From the NCBI GenBank assembly GCA_007376745.1, contig VMGU01000017.1:1-13633 (forward strand): a stretch of 13,633 nucleotides of DNA. The letters are read 5' to 3'. Made by a program: the position numbers and the translations under genes. The DNA is from Parcubacteria group bacterium Athens0714_26 (GTDB lineage Bacteria > Patescibacteriota > Minisyncoccia > UBA6257 > 02-FULL-45-10c). Every line of letters begins with the position of its first letter. The first letter of the stretch is position 1. Below the pieces are notes generated by a model. The model made no database searches and was not told where the DNA came from. It saw nothing but the letters and a program-made list of their open reading frames with translations. This document shows, piece after piece, positions 1 through 6,944 of this stretch.

Positions 1-189
1 AAAATGAGATGCAGTTGCGGCGCTGCCTCCGTTACCCATAACAAAAATTGTCTGTTTTTTTTCTCGCGCCTCCAAAAAAATAGGGATTATCTCGCTTATT
101 TTTTCAGCCAAGTCATCTTCAATAATACTGATTAAATCCTTAGTACGCCGAAGATATTCTTTGGCAAACTTCTTTCTAAATTCCTTCAT
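1..189 (-). CDS. gmhA: D-sedoheptulose 7-phosphate isomerase (GmhA-like), N-terminal part, cut by window edge
   Basis: The minus strand reads from an ATG at 189-187 without a stop to base 1, giving the first 63 residues. They contain an amphipathic N-terminal helix and then a beta strand ending in the SIS-domain phosphosugar-binding loop GNGGSAATASHF (residues 52-63), which is close to the GmhA signature. Family members are about 190 residues, so roughly two thirds lies outside the window. GmhA isomerises sedoheptulose 7-phosphate to D-glycero-D-manno-heptose 7-phosphate in the cytoplasm, the first step of NDP-heptose synthesis. It follows the hddA-like kinase remnant by 29 nt on the same strand, and that kinase would use its product, which strengthens the call. 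No clear Shine-Dalgarno precedes the ATG. Another SIS-domain isomerase is possible but less likely. Confidence 0.85.
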   Translation of the reverse strand, partial: MKEFRKKFAKEYLRRTKDLISIIEDDLAEKISEIIPIFLEAREKKQTIFVMGNGGSAATASHF

Positions 190-218
190 TTATATAATAA
201 AACTCTAATTTGATTGTT

Positions 219-1016
219 TTAGTTACTTTTATAAATTATCTCGCTTCCCTGAGTTTCTAATTTAAATGGCATCTCTTTTAAATTAAGCAACTCTTTACGT
301 ATCTTAAATTTATCATCGGGTTTACAACATAACAATAAAAATCCGCCTCCGCCCGACCCGAGAATTTTGCCGCCTGCCGCCCCCGCCTTAATAGCTTTTT
401 CGTAATACACATCTATCGTCTTATTTGTTATTTGGCTGGCTAATTTTTGCTTATGAAGCCAGTTTCGATGTAATAAATCTCCCACGACATCCAACTTGCC
501 TTTTTTTAAATTCCAATAAAAATCTTTCGTAAATTTAACCATCTCATCTAACACTGAAAAATTTTTACTGGTTTTGTCTTTTTGTTCAACTAAGATCCTG
601 CCGGATTTTACAACCCTACCAGTATAAAAAATCAAAAAAATTCTATTAAATTTATGGAATAAGTCCTTATTAAAAATAATGGGCTTAACCTCCACGCTTT
701 CATCTTTATTGAATCGTATATAATTCAATCCCCCAAATGCCGCCGCGTATTGATCCTGTTTACCAATAGGCCTTTTTAATATTTCTATTTCAATTTTACA
801 TGCCTCTTCCGCCAAACGCTTAACACCAACTTTCTTGTTTTTATAGGCATAAAGGGCATTCAAAACACCCACCGCAAGACTACTAGACGAACCTAGTCCC
901 GTATTTCTTAAAGGAAGATCGGATATATACACAACCTCCACCCCCTGTGTCACACCAGTTAGCTTCAAAGCCTCTCTAATTATATCGTGCTTAAGATTAT
1001 CAACATTATCCACCAA
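219..1016 (-). pseudogene. hddA: D-glycero-alpha-D-manno-heptose 7-phosphate kinase (HddA-like, GHMP kinase), main body after a frameshift
   Basis: This open frame encodes 265 residues from a TTG codon at 1016 and holds most of a GHMP-family sugar kinase. The ATP-binding motif PLRNTGLGSSSSLAVG is at residues 35-50 and the C-terminal glycine-rich motif GGKILGSGGGGFLLL at 215-229. The segment beginning VDNVDNLKHDIIREAL is typical of heptose-7-phosphate kinases of the HddA type, which phosphorylate C1 using ATP in the GDP-heptose pathway. The family is normally about 320-345 residues and begins with a conserved PLRISFxGGGSD strand. That strand exists here only in another frame (1030-1149), so this body is a 5'-truncated product of a damaged gene. 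The frame stays open upstream of the TTG through codons reading ISNSKTE, which also belong to the kinase. The TTG is therefore not a natural start, and activity is doubtful unless the lesion is a sequence error. Confidence 0.8.
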
Positions 1017-1029
1017 TTCTGTTTTGGAA

Positions 1030-1149
1030 TTAGATATATTTATTTATGGCGGTGCTAACCACCGCGCCATAATCACGCTGATAATAATCTTTAAAATCAG
1101 ACCCTCCGCCAACAAAACTTATACGCAGTGGTGTTTTTGAAATAATCAT
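1030..1149 (-). pseudogene. hddA: N-terminal piece of the HddA-like kinase, out of frame with the body
   Basis: From the ATG at 1149 the minus strand encodes 39 residues and then stops at TAA (1032-1030). The peptide [19 protein letters not shown] and the following residues to AINKYI are the standard N-terminus of HddA-type GHMP kinases, where PLRIS and GGGSD line the sugar and ATP site. The downstream body is in a frame one base further on. In relatives about 12-15 residues separate the KY motif from the SKTE motif. Here only a few codons separate them, so a deletion of 3n+2 bases (about 38-44) explains both the missing residues and the shift. The ATG lies 11 nt after the upstream methyltransferase stop, where an operon gene should start. 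Confidence 0.8.
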
Positions 1150-1160
1150 AATATAAAAAA

Positions 1161-2366
1161 CTACTTGTATAAAAACTCAACATCATTCTCAAACCATATT
1201 TCAATCGAAGAATCTCTTTGGTAAATAGATGGGCTTACAAGATTACTTATGAGCGCGGATTTTAACGGGTACTTGGTTTTATCTTTATGCATAATAATTT
1301 TAGAGAAAATACGCCAGTAAATCTTATCCACCAACTCATTTCTGAAAAAACTCGCCTGACCCCCTTTATCCATTCTTCTATGCCACCACAGACGACGAAC
1401 CGATGAATAATGTTTTTTTGTAAACCCCAATCCTTTTACGAATTTTTCCATTATTTTACTAAAATAATCAACTTTATAATTTTCCGATAATTTCTCTTGT
1501 CTCAAAGCAACCCTCTGAACAACTAAATTAATCTCATTATTATTAGTTAAAGAATCATCGATAATTTTATATCCATTATTTTCTAAAATTTTTTGAAGCG
1601 CGTTTTTGGAAAAATATTGAAGATGAGGCAAATACAACAAACAAGCCATGGATATGGCGCCCTCAAGATTAGGCACCGAAATCATAAAATAATCTCCTTG
1701 GGATTGAAGCCCTGAAACTAATTTTACAAATTCCGCGGGATTATAAACATGCTCCAAAACATGTCGGCAATAAATAAGGCTGAAAGGAGCCATCTTTTTC
1801 AGCTCACTTTGAACGCTTGACGATTCAAAAGATGAGTCTATTATCCTCAAACCGCCGGCTTGCCTGGCAATCTCCGCAATGTGCCGTGAATTTTCTACCC
1901 CTACAGAATTAACAAATCCCAATCTTTCTAATCTTTTTAATAAAAAACCTTGGCCGCAACCAATCTCGCAAATATACCGGCTTTTATCTATTAAAATTTT
2001 TTTAACAAGATTTATGATCGGCTCATCTTTTCTCGCAAAGTCACCGCTCGCAAAACTCTTACGCAATACCTGAACTGCCCGACCTGCGTCTTTTAATTTA
2101 TTCCAACTTGTTGAATAAAAATTACTTAGCCATTTTGGGTCAGGACAATCCATATGCGCCAAATAGCCGCACGACGGGCAAATCCCTATCCTTAATTTTT
2201 GTTTTCCTTTATCACCTATCAATGTGCAAATAGTTTTTAAAAAACTGTCATCACCGGGGCATTTAAGCCGTAAAATAATAGGGACACCTGAATCAATCTT
2301 TAACGTATTCCAATTTCTAGTCTCTAAAAATTTGACTATCTTAAAGCCCAAATTCTCTTCATTCAT
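1161..2366 (-). CDS. Class I SAM-dependent methyltransferase, probably sugar-modifying
   Basis: A 401-residue cytoplasmic protein. SAM motif I is visible as CEIGCGQG (residues 133-140), with the acidic residue after the second strand in VGVENS (about 155-160) and the post-motif RHVLEHV at 201-207. The stretch ISVPNLEG near 230 resembles the strand-4/5 region of Methyltransf_11/23 proteins. Before the Rossmann core there is a single CPSC pair (63-66), which looks like half of the four-cysteine zinc site seen in sugar C-methyltransferases. The first pair is not a clean CxxC. The C-terminal 130 residues are basic and aromatic and I do not recognise them. The gene lies 9 nt after the RmlC-like gene and 11 nt before the hddA remnant, so it belongs to the operon and probably methylates a glycan or nucleotide sugar. 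The acceptor atom cannot be told. Confidence 0.8.
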   Translation of the reverse strand: MNEENLGFKIVKFLETRNWNTLKIDSGVPIILRLKCPGDDSFLKTICTLIGDKGKQKLRIGICPSCGYLAHMDCPDPKWLSNFYSTSWNKLKDAGRAVQVLRKSFASGDFARKDEPIINLVKKILIDKSRYICEIGCGQGFLLKRLERLGFVNSVGVENSRHIAEIARQAGGLRIIDSSFESSSVQSELKKMAPFSLIYCRHVLEHVYNPAEFVKLVSGLQSQGDYFMISVPNLEGAISMACLLYLPHLQYFSKNALQKILENNGYKIIDDSLTNNNEINLVVQRVALRQEKLSENYKVDYFSKIMEKFVKGLGFTKKHYSSVRRLWWHRRMDKGGQASFFRNELVDKIYWRIFSKIIMHKDKTKYPLKSALISNLVSPSIYQRDSSIEIWFENDVEFLYK

Positions 2367-2375
2367 AACAAGTTA

Positions 2376-2837
2376 CTACCTATCTCTTTTACCCCAGTCA
2401 TACGGAATCTCATTTGAATATGGGTCTATTCTTTTATATTTTATTGACGCATTGTGCGGTTCAGACGCCACATTGCACATTATAGAAAAAGGATCACACA
2501 AACATTCCGAGGCATTAGCAACCCCTGGCGGAATATGAACAAGACAATAATTATCATCACCAAAGCATATTTCTTGAAATTTCTTATAAGTAGAAGAATT
2601 TTCCCGAGCGTCATACAAAACTAATCTCATCATTCCGTAAATACATATATAATTTAAAATAAGAGTCTCATGAATATGCCAGCCATTAATTACGCCTTTA
2701 TATAACTTTTTAAAATATACCTCCCCGAAGTTATTCAATATATTATCCGATCTCACCCCATGCATAATAACGCCTCTTGTATCGGGAATCCTCTTTAGAG
2801 GAATAATCTTGACACCCTCAATCAAATTATCATCCAT
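2376..2837 (-). CDS. RmlC-like cupin, dTDP-4-dehydrorhamnose 3,5-epimerase family (divergent)
   Basis: A 153-residue single-domain protein that follows the RmlC layout. DTRG is at residues 19-22; the histidine-bearing strand GWHIHE at 52-57 corresponds to RGLHxQ of RmlC; a strand LVLYDAR lies at 72-78; IPPGVANASECL at 102-113 matches the IPxGFAHGF turn; and the end PYSNEIPYDW resembles the substrate-closing tail. True RmlC proteins are about 180-185 residues and use a His with a nearby Lys. Here the His is kept, but the Lys position appears to be Asn62, and the later His of FAHGF is Asn. The protein may therefore be a mono-epimerase, a different ketosugar enzyme or a non-catalytic relative. 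It sits 24 nt after the sugar C-methyltransferase gene, a common pairing in branched deoxysugar pathways. Confidence 0.75.
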   Translation of the reverse strand: MDDNLIEGVKIIPLKRIPDTRGVIMHGVRSDNILNNFGEVYFKKLYKGVINGWHIHETLILNYICIYGMMRLVLYDARENSSTYKKFQEICFGDDNYCLVHIPPGVANASECLCDPFSIMCNVASEPHNASIKYKRIDPYSNEIPYDWGKRDR

Positions 2838-2861
2838 AATTTTTAATATTATATCTATTTT

Positions 2862-4103
2862 TTATTTACCGCAACCAAACTTTATTTTCGGTTCATTAGG
2901 CAAAGGAATTATATAACTCCCTCTAAAACTAAGGTTATTTTCAAGATTTTCTATTATTTCTTGATTAAAATTCCACGCTAGTATCAATATATAATCAGGG
3001 TTTCTCTTTATAACTTTTTCTGGTTTTTCAATTAAAATATGCGAACCCGCGGTAAAAAGATTTTGTTTCAGATGATTCTGATCCGCGATGGCAGAAATCA
3101 TCTTGGAATTAATACCACAAAAATTTAGTAGAGTTGAACTTCGGGCCGAAGCTCCATAGCCGACAATTTTTTTCTTGTCTTGATTGATTTTTTTAATAAT
3201 CGCAATAAGTTTGTCGCGATGAAAATAAGATTTTCTCGCAAAATTTTTCCAACTGCTAAAATTATTAATTTTATCTATGGTTTCCTTATCTCTATATTGA
3301 TTAACAACAACCTTCTCTCTTGTTTTCTTTTTTTTAAAATAAACAACTATAGAACCACCACTAATCGGACTTTTAATTATGTCAAAAATATAAAGATCAA
3401 AATCATTTAAAAGCTTTTCCAAGCTCTTAACCGTAAAATAACATAGATGTTCATGATAAATAGAATCATAATGTAATTCCTTAAGTATCTTATCGGCATA
3501 ATGAACCTCGACAGCCCCCACACCATCATCTTTAAGCACTATCTTCATTCCTTCAATAAAATCACGGGTATTGGCCACATGCGGTAAAACATTGCGGGCG
3601 AAAACGACAGCCGCCGGACCATGACCTTTCAATAATTTGCGCGCCGCTTTAACTCCAAAAAACATATGCTCGGTGGGCACCCCTTCTTTTAATGCAACCT
3701 TCACTATATTTTCTGCGGGATCCACCCCCAATGTCTTGTATTTATTTTCTATAAATGGTTTCAAAAAAGTGCCATCATTACTAGCAATTTCTAAAACATA
3801 ATTTTCTGCGTCATTGCTCTTAAATCGACTAACCATCTCATTGTAAAAAATCTTCGCGTATTCCTTCGCAGTTTTAGACGTTCCGGTAACCCATACATAA
3901 TTAGAAAACAGCTCTTTGGGATCAACCGTGTGATTCAACTGAACCAAATTGCAATCCTTGCACCAACTTAAGGATAAAGGATATTTTTTTTCTTTTTGAT
4001 TAGCTTTTTTAAGTAAAGAGTTAGCAAGCGGCTGTTTGCCTAAATCAAAAAAGGGGTGAATTTTTTTGCTTTGGCAAACTCTGCAATTAGAAATTTTTCT
4101 CAT
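2862..4103 (-). CDS. Sugar C-methyltransferase (zinc-binding, TylCIII/TcaB9-like)
   Basis: A 413-residue protein with the full three-part architecture of NDP-sugar C-methyltransferases. The N-terminal zinc domain has CRVC (7-10) and CKDC (48-51). The SAM-binding core has VLEIASNDGTFL (103-114) and the post-motif NVLPHV. The catalytic segment IYHEHLCYF at 215-223 matches the conserved Tyr/Glu/His set proposed as catalytic in the C-3'-methyltransferase TcaB9. The C-terminal half-domain begins at VGYGASA (about 314-320). Known members methylate C3 of a 4-keto-2,6-dideoxy NDP-sugar, giving a branched sugar. Length and motifs are intact and the start is the first ATG before the zinc domain. It lies 15 nt after the NanM-type methyltransferase gene and 24 nt before the RmlC-like gene. 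The exact sugar substrate is not known. Confidence 0.9.
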   Translation of the reverse strand: MRKISNCRVCQSKKIHPFFDLGKQPLANSLLKKANQKEKKYPLSLSWCKDCNLVQLNHTVDPKELFSNYVWVTGTSKTAKEYAKIFYNEMVSRFKSNDAENYVLEIASNDGTFLKPFIENKYKTLGVDPAENIVKVALKEGVPTEHMFFGVKAARKLLKGHGPAAVVFARNVLPHVANTRDFIEGMKIVLKDDGVGAVEVHYADKILKELHYDSIYHEHLCYFTVKSLEKLLNDFDLYIFDIIKSPISGGSIVVYFKKKKTREKVVVNQYRDKETIDKINNFSSWKNFARKSYFHRDKLIAIIKKINQDKKKIVGYGASARSSTLLNFCGINSKMISAIADQNHLKQNLFTAGSHILIEKPEKVIKRNPDYILILAWNFNQEIIENLENNLSFRGSYIIPLPNEPKIKFGCGK

Positions 4104-4118
4104 ACCTTTTGACTCATC

Positions 4119-5168
4119 TTAATTATTTGATTTTATTCTTGCGATTCTGGAAATAGTCATAGTCGGAATCACCCCTATCCCCGTCCGTGTGGCATAGTGA
4201 AACTCATCGGTTCCAAAAGACAAAATCTCATCATTATTTCCATAAGGAAACAAAAGAGGATTATTGATTATAACCCCATCCTCTTCTTTTTTAGACAATT
4301 GCTTAACCCGATTAACATTATAAAAAATTGCTCCTTGTTTTCCTATTTTATAAATATAAGAAAAATATCTGATAATTTCTTCCGGCGCCATTTCAGAAAA
4401 TGAAGTAAAATTTAAAATTACATTAAAGAAATTTTCAGGTAAATACTCTATTTGTTTAGGAAGTAAAAAATAAACTGTTGGTTTATTCTCTTTACCAAAT
4501 AAACCTTCATTAAATTCATCAGGGTATACAACAGATAAATCCGGTCGGTATTTTAATATTTGATAAGCCGCATACCCCAACATTTCCGGCAAATCAACAA
4601 TTACGTATCTAAAAACAGAAATTTTCTTAAAGCAAAACAACGAAAAACCGCCGGCTCCCGCCCCAATTTCCAAAAAATTTAATTTTCCTTTTATTTGCTG
4701 TTTTTCCAAAACATCATTTAAATTTTTCAGATAATAAAAATATCTGATAGTCTGCATTTCTGATTTTATTCCAAATGATTTAATAAACTCCAAATACTCA
4801 AATAATAAACCCTTCTTCTTTATAAATTCTAAAGCTCTAGCATGTTCGTATTTAGTAATACGATTATTACTAATAGTTCCAGAAATCTTTTCACCTATCA
4901 ATATAATCCTTGCCAACAAAAAATCCTTTAAAAATAAAAAATTCGTAAAATATTTCTTATAAAAACTGCGGAAACCGAATTCGGAGCCTTCTACTATTTT
5001 ACCAATAATATCTAGTTTTTGTGAGCAATTTTTTACTGAATAAAGATTAAAAGATTTTATAGCGTCCTCCCAATGACCCAATTTAGCTTGTTTATCTTTA
5101 AATGTCGGTATTTTTGAAACAAATTTACAATAGCGATCTTTTAAATCTTTATTTACGTCTTCAACCAT
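4119..5168 (-). CDS. Putative sugar O-methyltransferase, NanM family
   Basis: A 349-residue protein. Its C-terminal half has the putative sugar O-methyltransferase pattern: FLEIGAGAGGFSL (165-177) as SAM motif I, VIVDLPEML (189-197) as the second strand and acidic loop, then a phenylalanine-rich strand, NFTSFSEM, and YNVNR. The N-terminal 160 residues are mostly helical and probably form the acceptor side. The combination VDLPEML and SFSEM is distinctive for this family, which sits in O-antigen, capsule and glycan clusters. Neighbours agree: a sulfotransferase gene ends at the same operon junction 14 nt upstream and the C-methyltransferase gene follows 15 nt downstream. The coding region is notably AT-rich, with long A/T runs. 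The position methylated is unknown. Confidence 0.85.
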   Translation of the reverse strand: MVEDVNKDLKDRYCKFVSKIPTFKDKQAKLGHWEDAIKSFNLYSVKNCSQKLDIIGKIVEGSEFGFRSFYKKYFTNFLFLKDFLLARIILIGEKISGTISNNRITKYEHARALEFIKKKGLLFEYLEFIKSFGIKSEMQTIRYFYYLKNLNDVLEKQQIKGKLNFLEIGAGAGGFSLFCFKKISVFRYVIVDLPEMLGYAAYQILKYRPDLSVVYPDEFNEGLFGKENKPTVYFLLPKQIEYLPENFFNVILNFTSFSEMAPEEIIRYFSYIYKIGKQGAIFYNVNRVKQLSKKEEDGVIINNPLLFPYGNNDEILSFGTDEFHYATRTGIGVIPTMTISRIARIKSNN

Positions 5169-5182
5169 AATTTATTCCGTTA

Positions 5183-6061
5183 TTAATTTTTATTTAATAC
5201 TTTTTTTATACGATTTTTTACAAAATCAGGAATACAATTTACGATAAATTCTCGTGATTTTCCCTTCACCGTATTTAATGTTTGAAAAAAATTAGTCTTA
5301 TTAATTACTCTAAAACGTTTTAAATCTTCCTCAAAAGAAGGGCCATATTTTTTAATTGAATCCTCCAATAATTGCCCAGCAAGCTTATGAAGCTCTATAT
5401 CTAACGCATTATTTTTCTTAATGATATCAAGCACGTCTTGAGAAATCTCGCTTTTCAATGGACGTTTAGCATTAACATTATTTCTAATATAATAAATATT
5501 TTTCCACCCCAAAACTTTTTTAAAAACAAGGAGTGTTTCGTCAAATTTTTCCATAACACCAACCACTTTAAAATATTTTCTAAGATTTTCTTTAGCAACT
5601 TCTAAAGCATTGGAAGGAAGAGGCGAAGACTCAACATGAGGCATCCCCCAGTTATCGCTTAAAACCCGCGCTTGATAATTAACAACTGAGTTGACCCTGC
5701 TTAAAGCATGATCTTTTAAGCTCATATTCTTAATTGTTTGATAATAAGTATGCTGCGGAAAATTCTTCATATAATAATATTCAGAAATAACCTTTTCAAT
5801 TGGATCTCGTAACATAGTTATATAATCACAAGGCACAGAAAAATATTTATGAAGACCAAGCGGCATATGACCACTTAAAAACTTTATTTTATCCCTTTCT
5901 ACTTGAGAAAAATTTTTAAAATCTTCTATTGTTTTTTCAATACTATTACCTTTAATCCGATATGCTGCTCCTCGATTAATTTGTCGCTCAATAATTCCTC
6001 GCAGTGTTGAACCCCCTGTTCTTGTAAGATGTAAAAAAATTAATGGGTTTTTCTTTTTCAT
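5183..6061 (-). CDS. PAPS-dependent sulfotransferase (Sulfotransfer_2-like)
   Basis: A 292-residue protein starting almost directly with the PAPS 5'-phosphosulfate loop LHLTRTGGSTLR (residues 10-21), the counterpart of HIPKTGGTTLR in carbohydrate sulfotransferases. SGHMPLG follows at 63-69. The 3'-phosphate site ITMLRDPIEKVISEYYY (81-97) has the expected RDP and a downstream serine. The loop basic residue is Arg14 rather than Lys, a variation I believe occurs in bacterial members. No signal peptide or membrane helix is visible, so it should act in the cytoplasm on a glycan precursor. It follows cysC by 27 nt, which places PAPS supply and use in one transcript. The target sugar is not known, but the surrounding glycan genes make a polysaccharide or lipid-linked oligosaccharide the likely acceptor. 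Confidence 0.88.
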   Translation of the reverse strand: MKKKNPLIFLHLTRTGGSTLRGIIERQINRGAAYRIKGNSIEKTIEDFKNFSQVERDKIKFLSGHMPLGLHKYFSVPCDYITMLRDPIEKVISEYYYMKNFPQHTYYQTIKNMSLKDHALSRVNSVVNYQARVLSDNWGMPHVESSPLPSNALEVAKENLRKYFKVVGVMEKFDETLLVFKKVLGWKNIYYIRNNVNAKRPLKSEISQDVLDIIKKNNALDIELHKLAGQLLEDSIKKYGPSFEEDLKRFRVINKTNFFQTLNTVKGKSREFIVNCIPDFVKNRIKKVLNKN

Positions 6062-6088
6062 AAAATTACTTAACTATTATTTTTGTAT

Positions 6089-6598
6089 CTACAAATATTC
6101 TAAAATAATACTAACACACTCATCAATAGACAAATTTTCAGTATTTAGATGTATATCCGGCACCCGTGGAAATTCATAAGGATTAGAATCACTAACTCCT
6201 ATAAAATTAGCTATTTCCTTATTTAACGCTTTTTTATACAAACCTTTAACATCTCGTTTAATACATTCCTTCAAAGAGGTGTCAACAAACAACTCTATAA
6301 AATTTTCTCCCAATAAATTTCTAGCAGCCTGCCGGTCATCGCGATACGGAGAAATAATCGGCACTAAAATAAAATCAAATTCGGAAATTTTTTCTTTGGC
6401 CATCATTGCTATCAAATGATTATTTTCCTTAATATCCTCCCGGGAAAAAGAAAGGTGTTTATGTAATTTTGACCTAATCTCATCCCCATCCAGTATAAAA
6501 ACTTTTTTACCGCAAGAATTTAACCTCTCACAAAAAGCTGACGCAATGGTTGTTTTGCCTGAACCGCTTAAACCTGTAAACCAAATAACTTTACCCAT
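6089..6598 (-). CDS. cysC: Adenylyl-sulfate (APS) kinase
   Basis: APS kinase makes PAPS from APS and ATP and releases ADP. Starting at the ATG at 6598 it has 169 residues and opens with MGKVIWFTGLSGSGKTT, which contains the P-loop. Other hallmarks are ILDGDEIRSKL, where APS is bound, KENN, the ISPYRDDR motif, and the lid segment KGLYKKAL with the following NFIGV. Family length is about 170-200, so it is complete. An ATG nine codons upstream (6625) in the same frame would add a short basic extension. I prefer 6598 because the family starts close to KVIWFTG and because ATGGGTAA there overlaps the ATP-sulfurylase stop by 8 nt, typical of translational coupling. It sits between the ATP-sulfurylase fusion and the sulfotransferase, so its substrate source and product user are adjacent. 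Confidence 0.92.
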   Translation of the reverse strand: MGKVIWFTGLSGSGKTTIASAFCERLNSCGKKVFILDGDEIRSKLHKHLSFSREDIKENNHLIAMMAKEKISEFDFILVPIISPYRDDRQAARNLLGENFIELFVDTSLKECIKRDVKGLYKKALNKEIANFIGVSDSNPYEFPRVPDIHLNTENLSIDECVSIILEYL

Positions 6599-6944
6599 CT
6601 TCTTCAACAAAAACCTCTTCACCATTTTTAATCGCTTCTAAAATCATTTTGGATATTTCTTCTCTTATCATCCATGATGGCGGCATCACACCGCTCTTAA
6701 GCATCCTGCGCACTTCACTTCCGCTTATAGCCAAAGAACCGATTTCCTTCTCTGTATTATCACCAAAATAATGGACATAATCCCTTTTCTCTTTAGAATA
6801 AAAAATCTCTCCAAAGGGTATAATTTTAACGCCTATATCGGGAAACTGCTCAAATATCTTTTGAGAATCATAAGGGCCATAAAAATTTCCCACGCCCGTA
6901 TGGTCCCTGCCGACAATAAAATGATTACACCCAAAATTTTGCCG
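6591..6944 (-). pseudogene. sat: C-terminal end of ATP sulfurylase, out of frame with the pyruvate kinase fusion
   Basis: This frame encodes the missing end of the ATP sulfurylase begun upstream. From about 6944 it reads RQNFGCNHFIVGRDHTGVGN, the conserved GRDHAG region that forms part of the nucleotide-binding loop, then YGPYDSQKIF, and finally SGSEVRRMLKSGVMPPSWM, the usual SGTExR..LR.G..IP.W ending. It stops with TAA at 6591. The same frame remains open back to an ATG at 7031, but the codons from 7031 to about 6945 read a sequence unrelated to ATP sulfurylase. In that stretch the upstream frame is the correct one. Together the two frames cover the family end to end except for about two residues at the junction. 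This piece probably has no function alone. Confidence 0.85.

Noticed and set aside
1016..1016. TTG at 1016 as the genuine start of a short sugar kinase.
   Set aside because: The same frame upstream still encodes kinase residues (SNSKTE), and the catalytic N-terminal strand is present in another frame, so the start is an artefact of the lesion.
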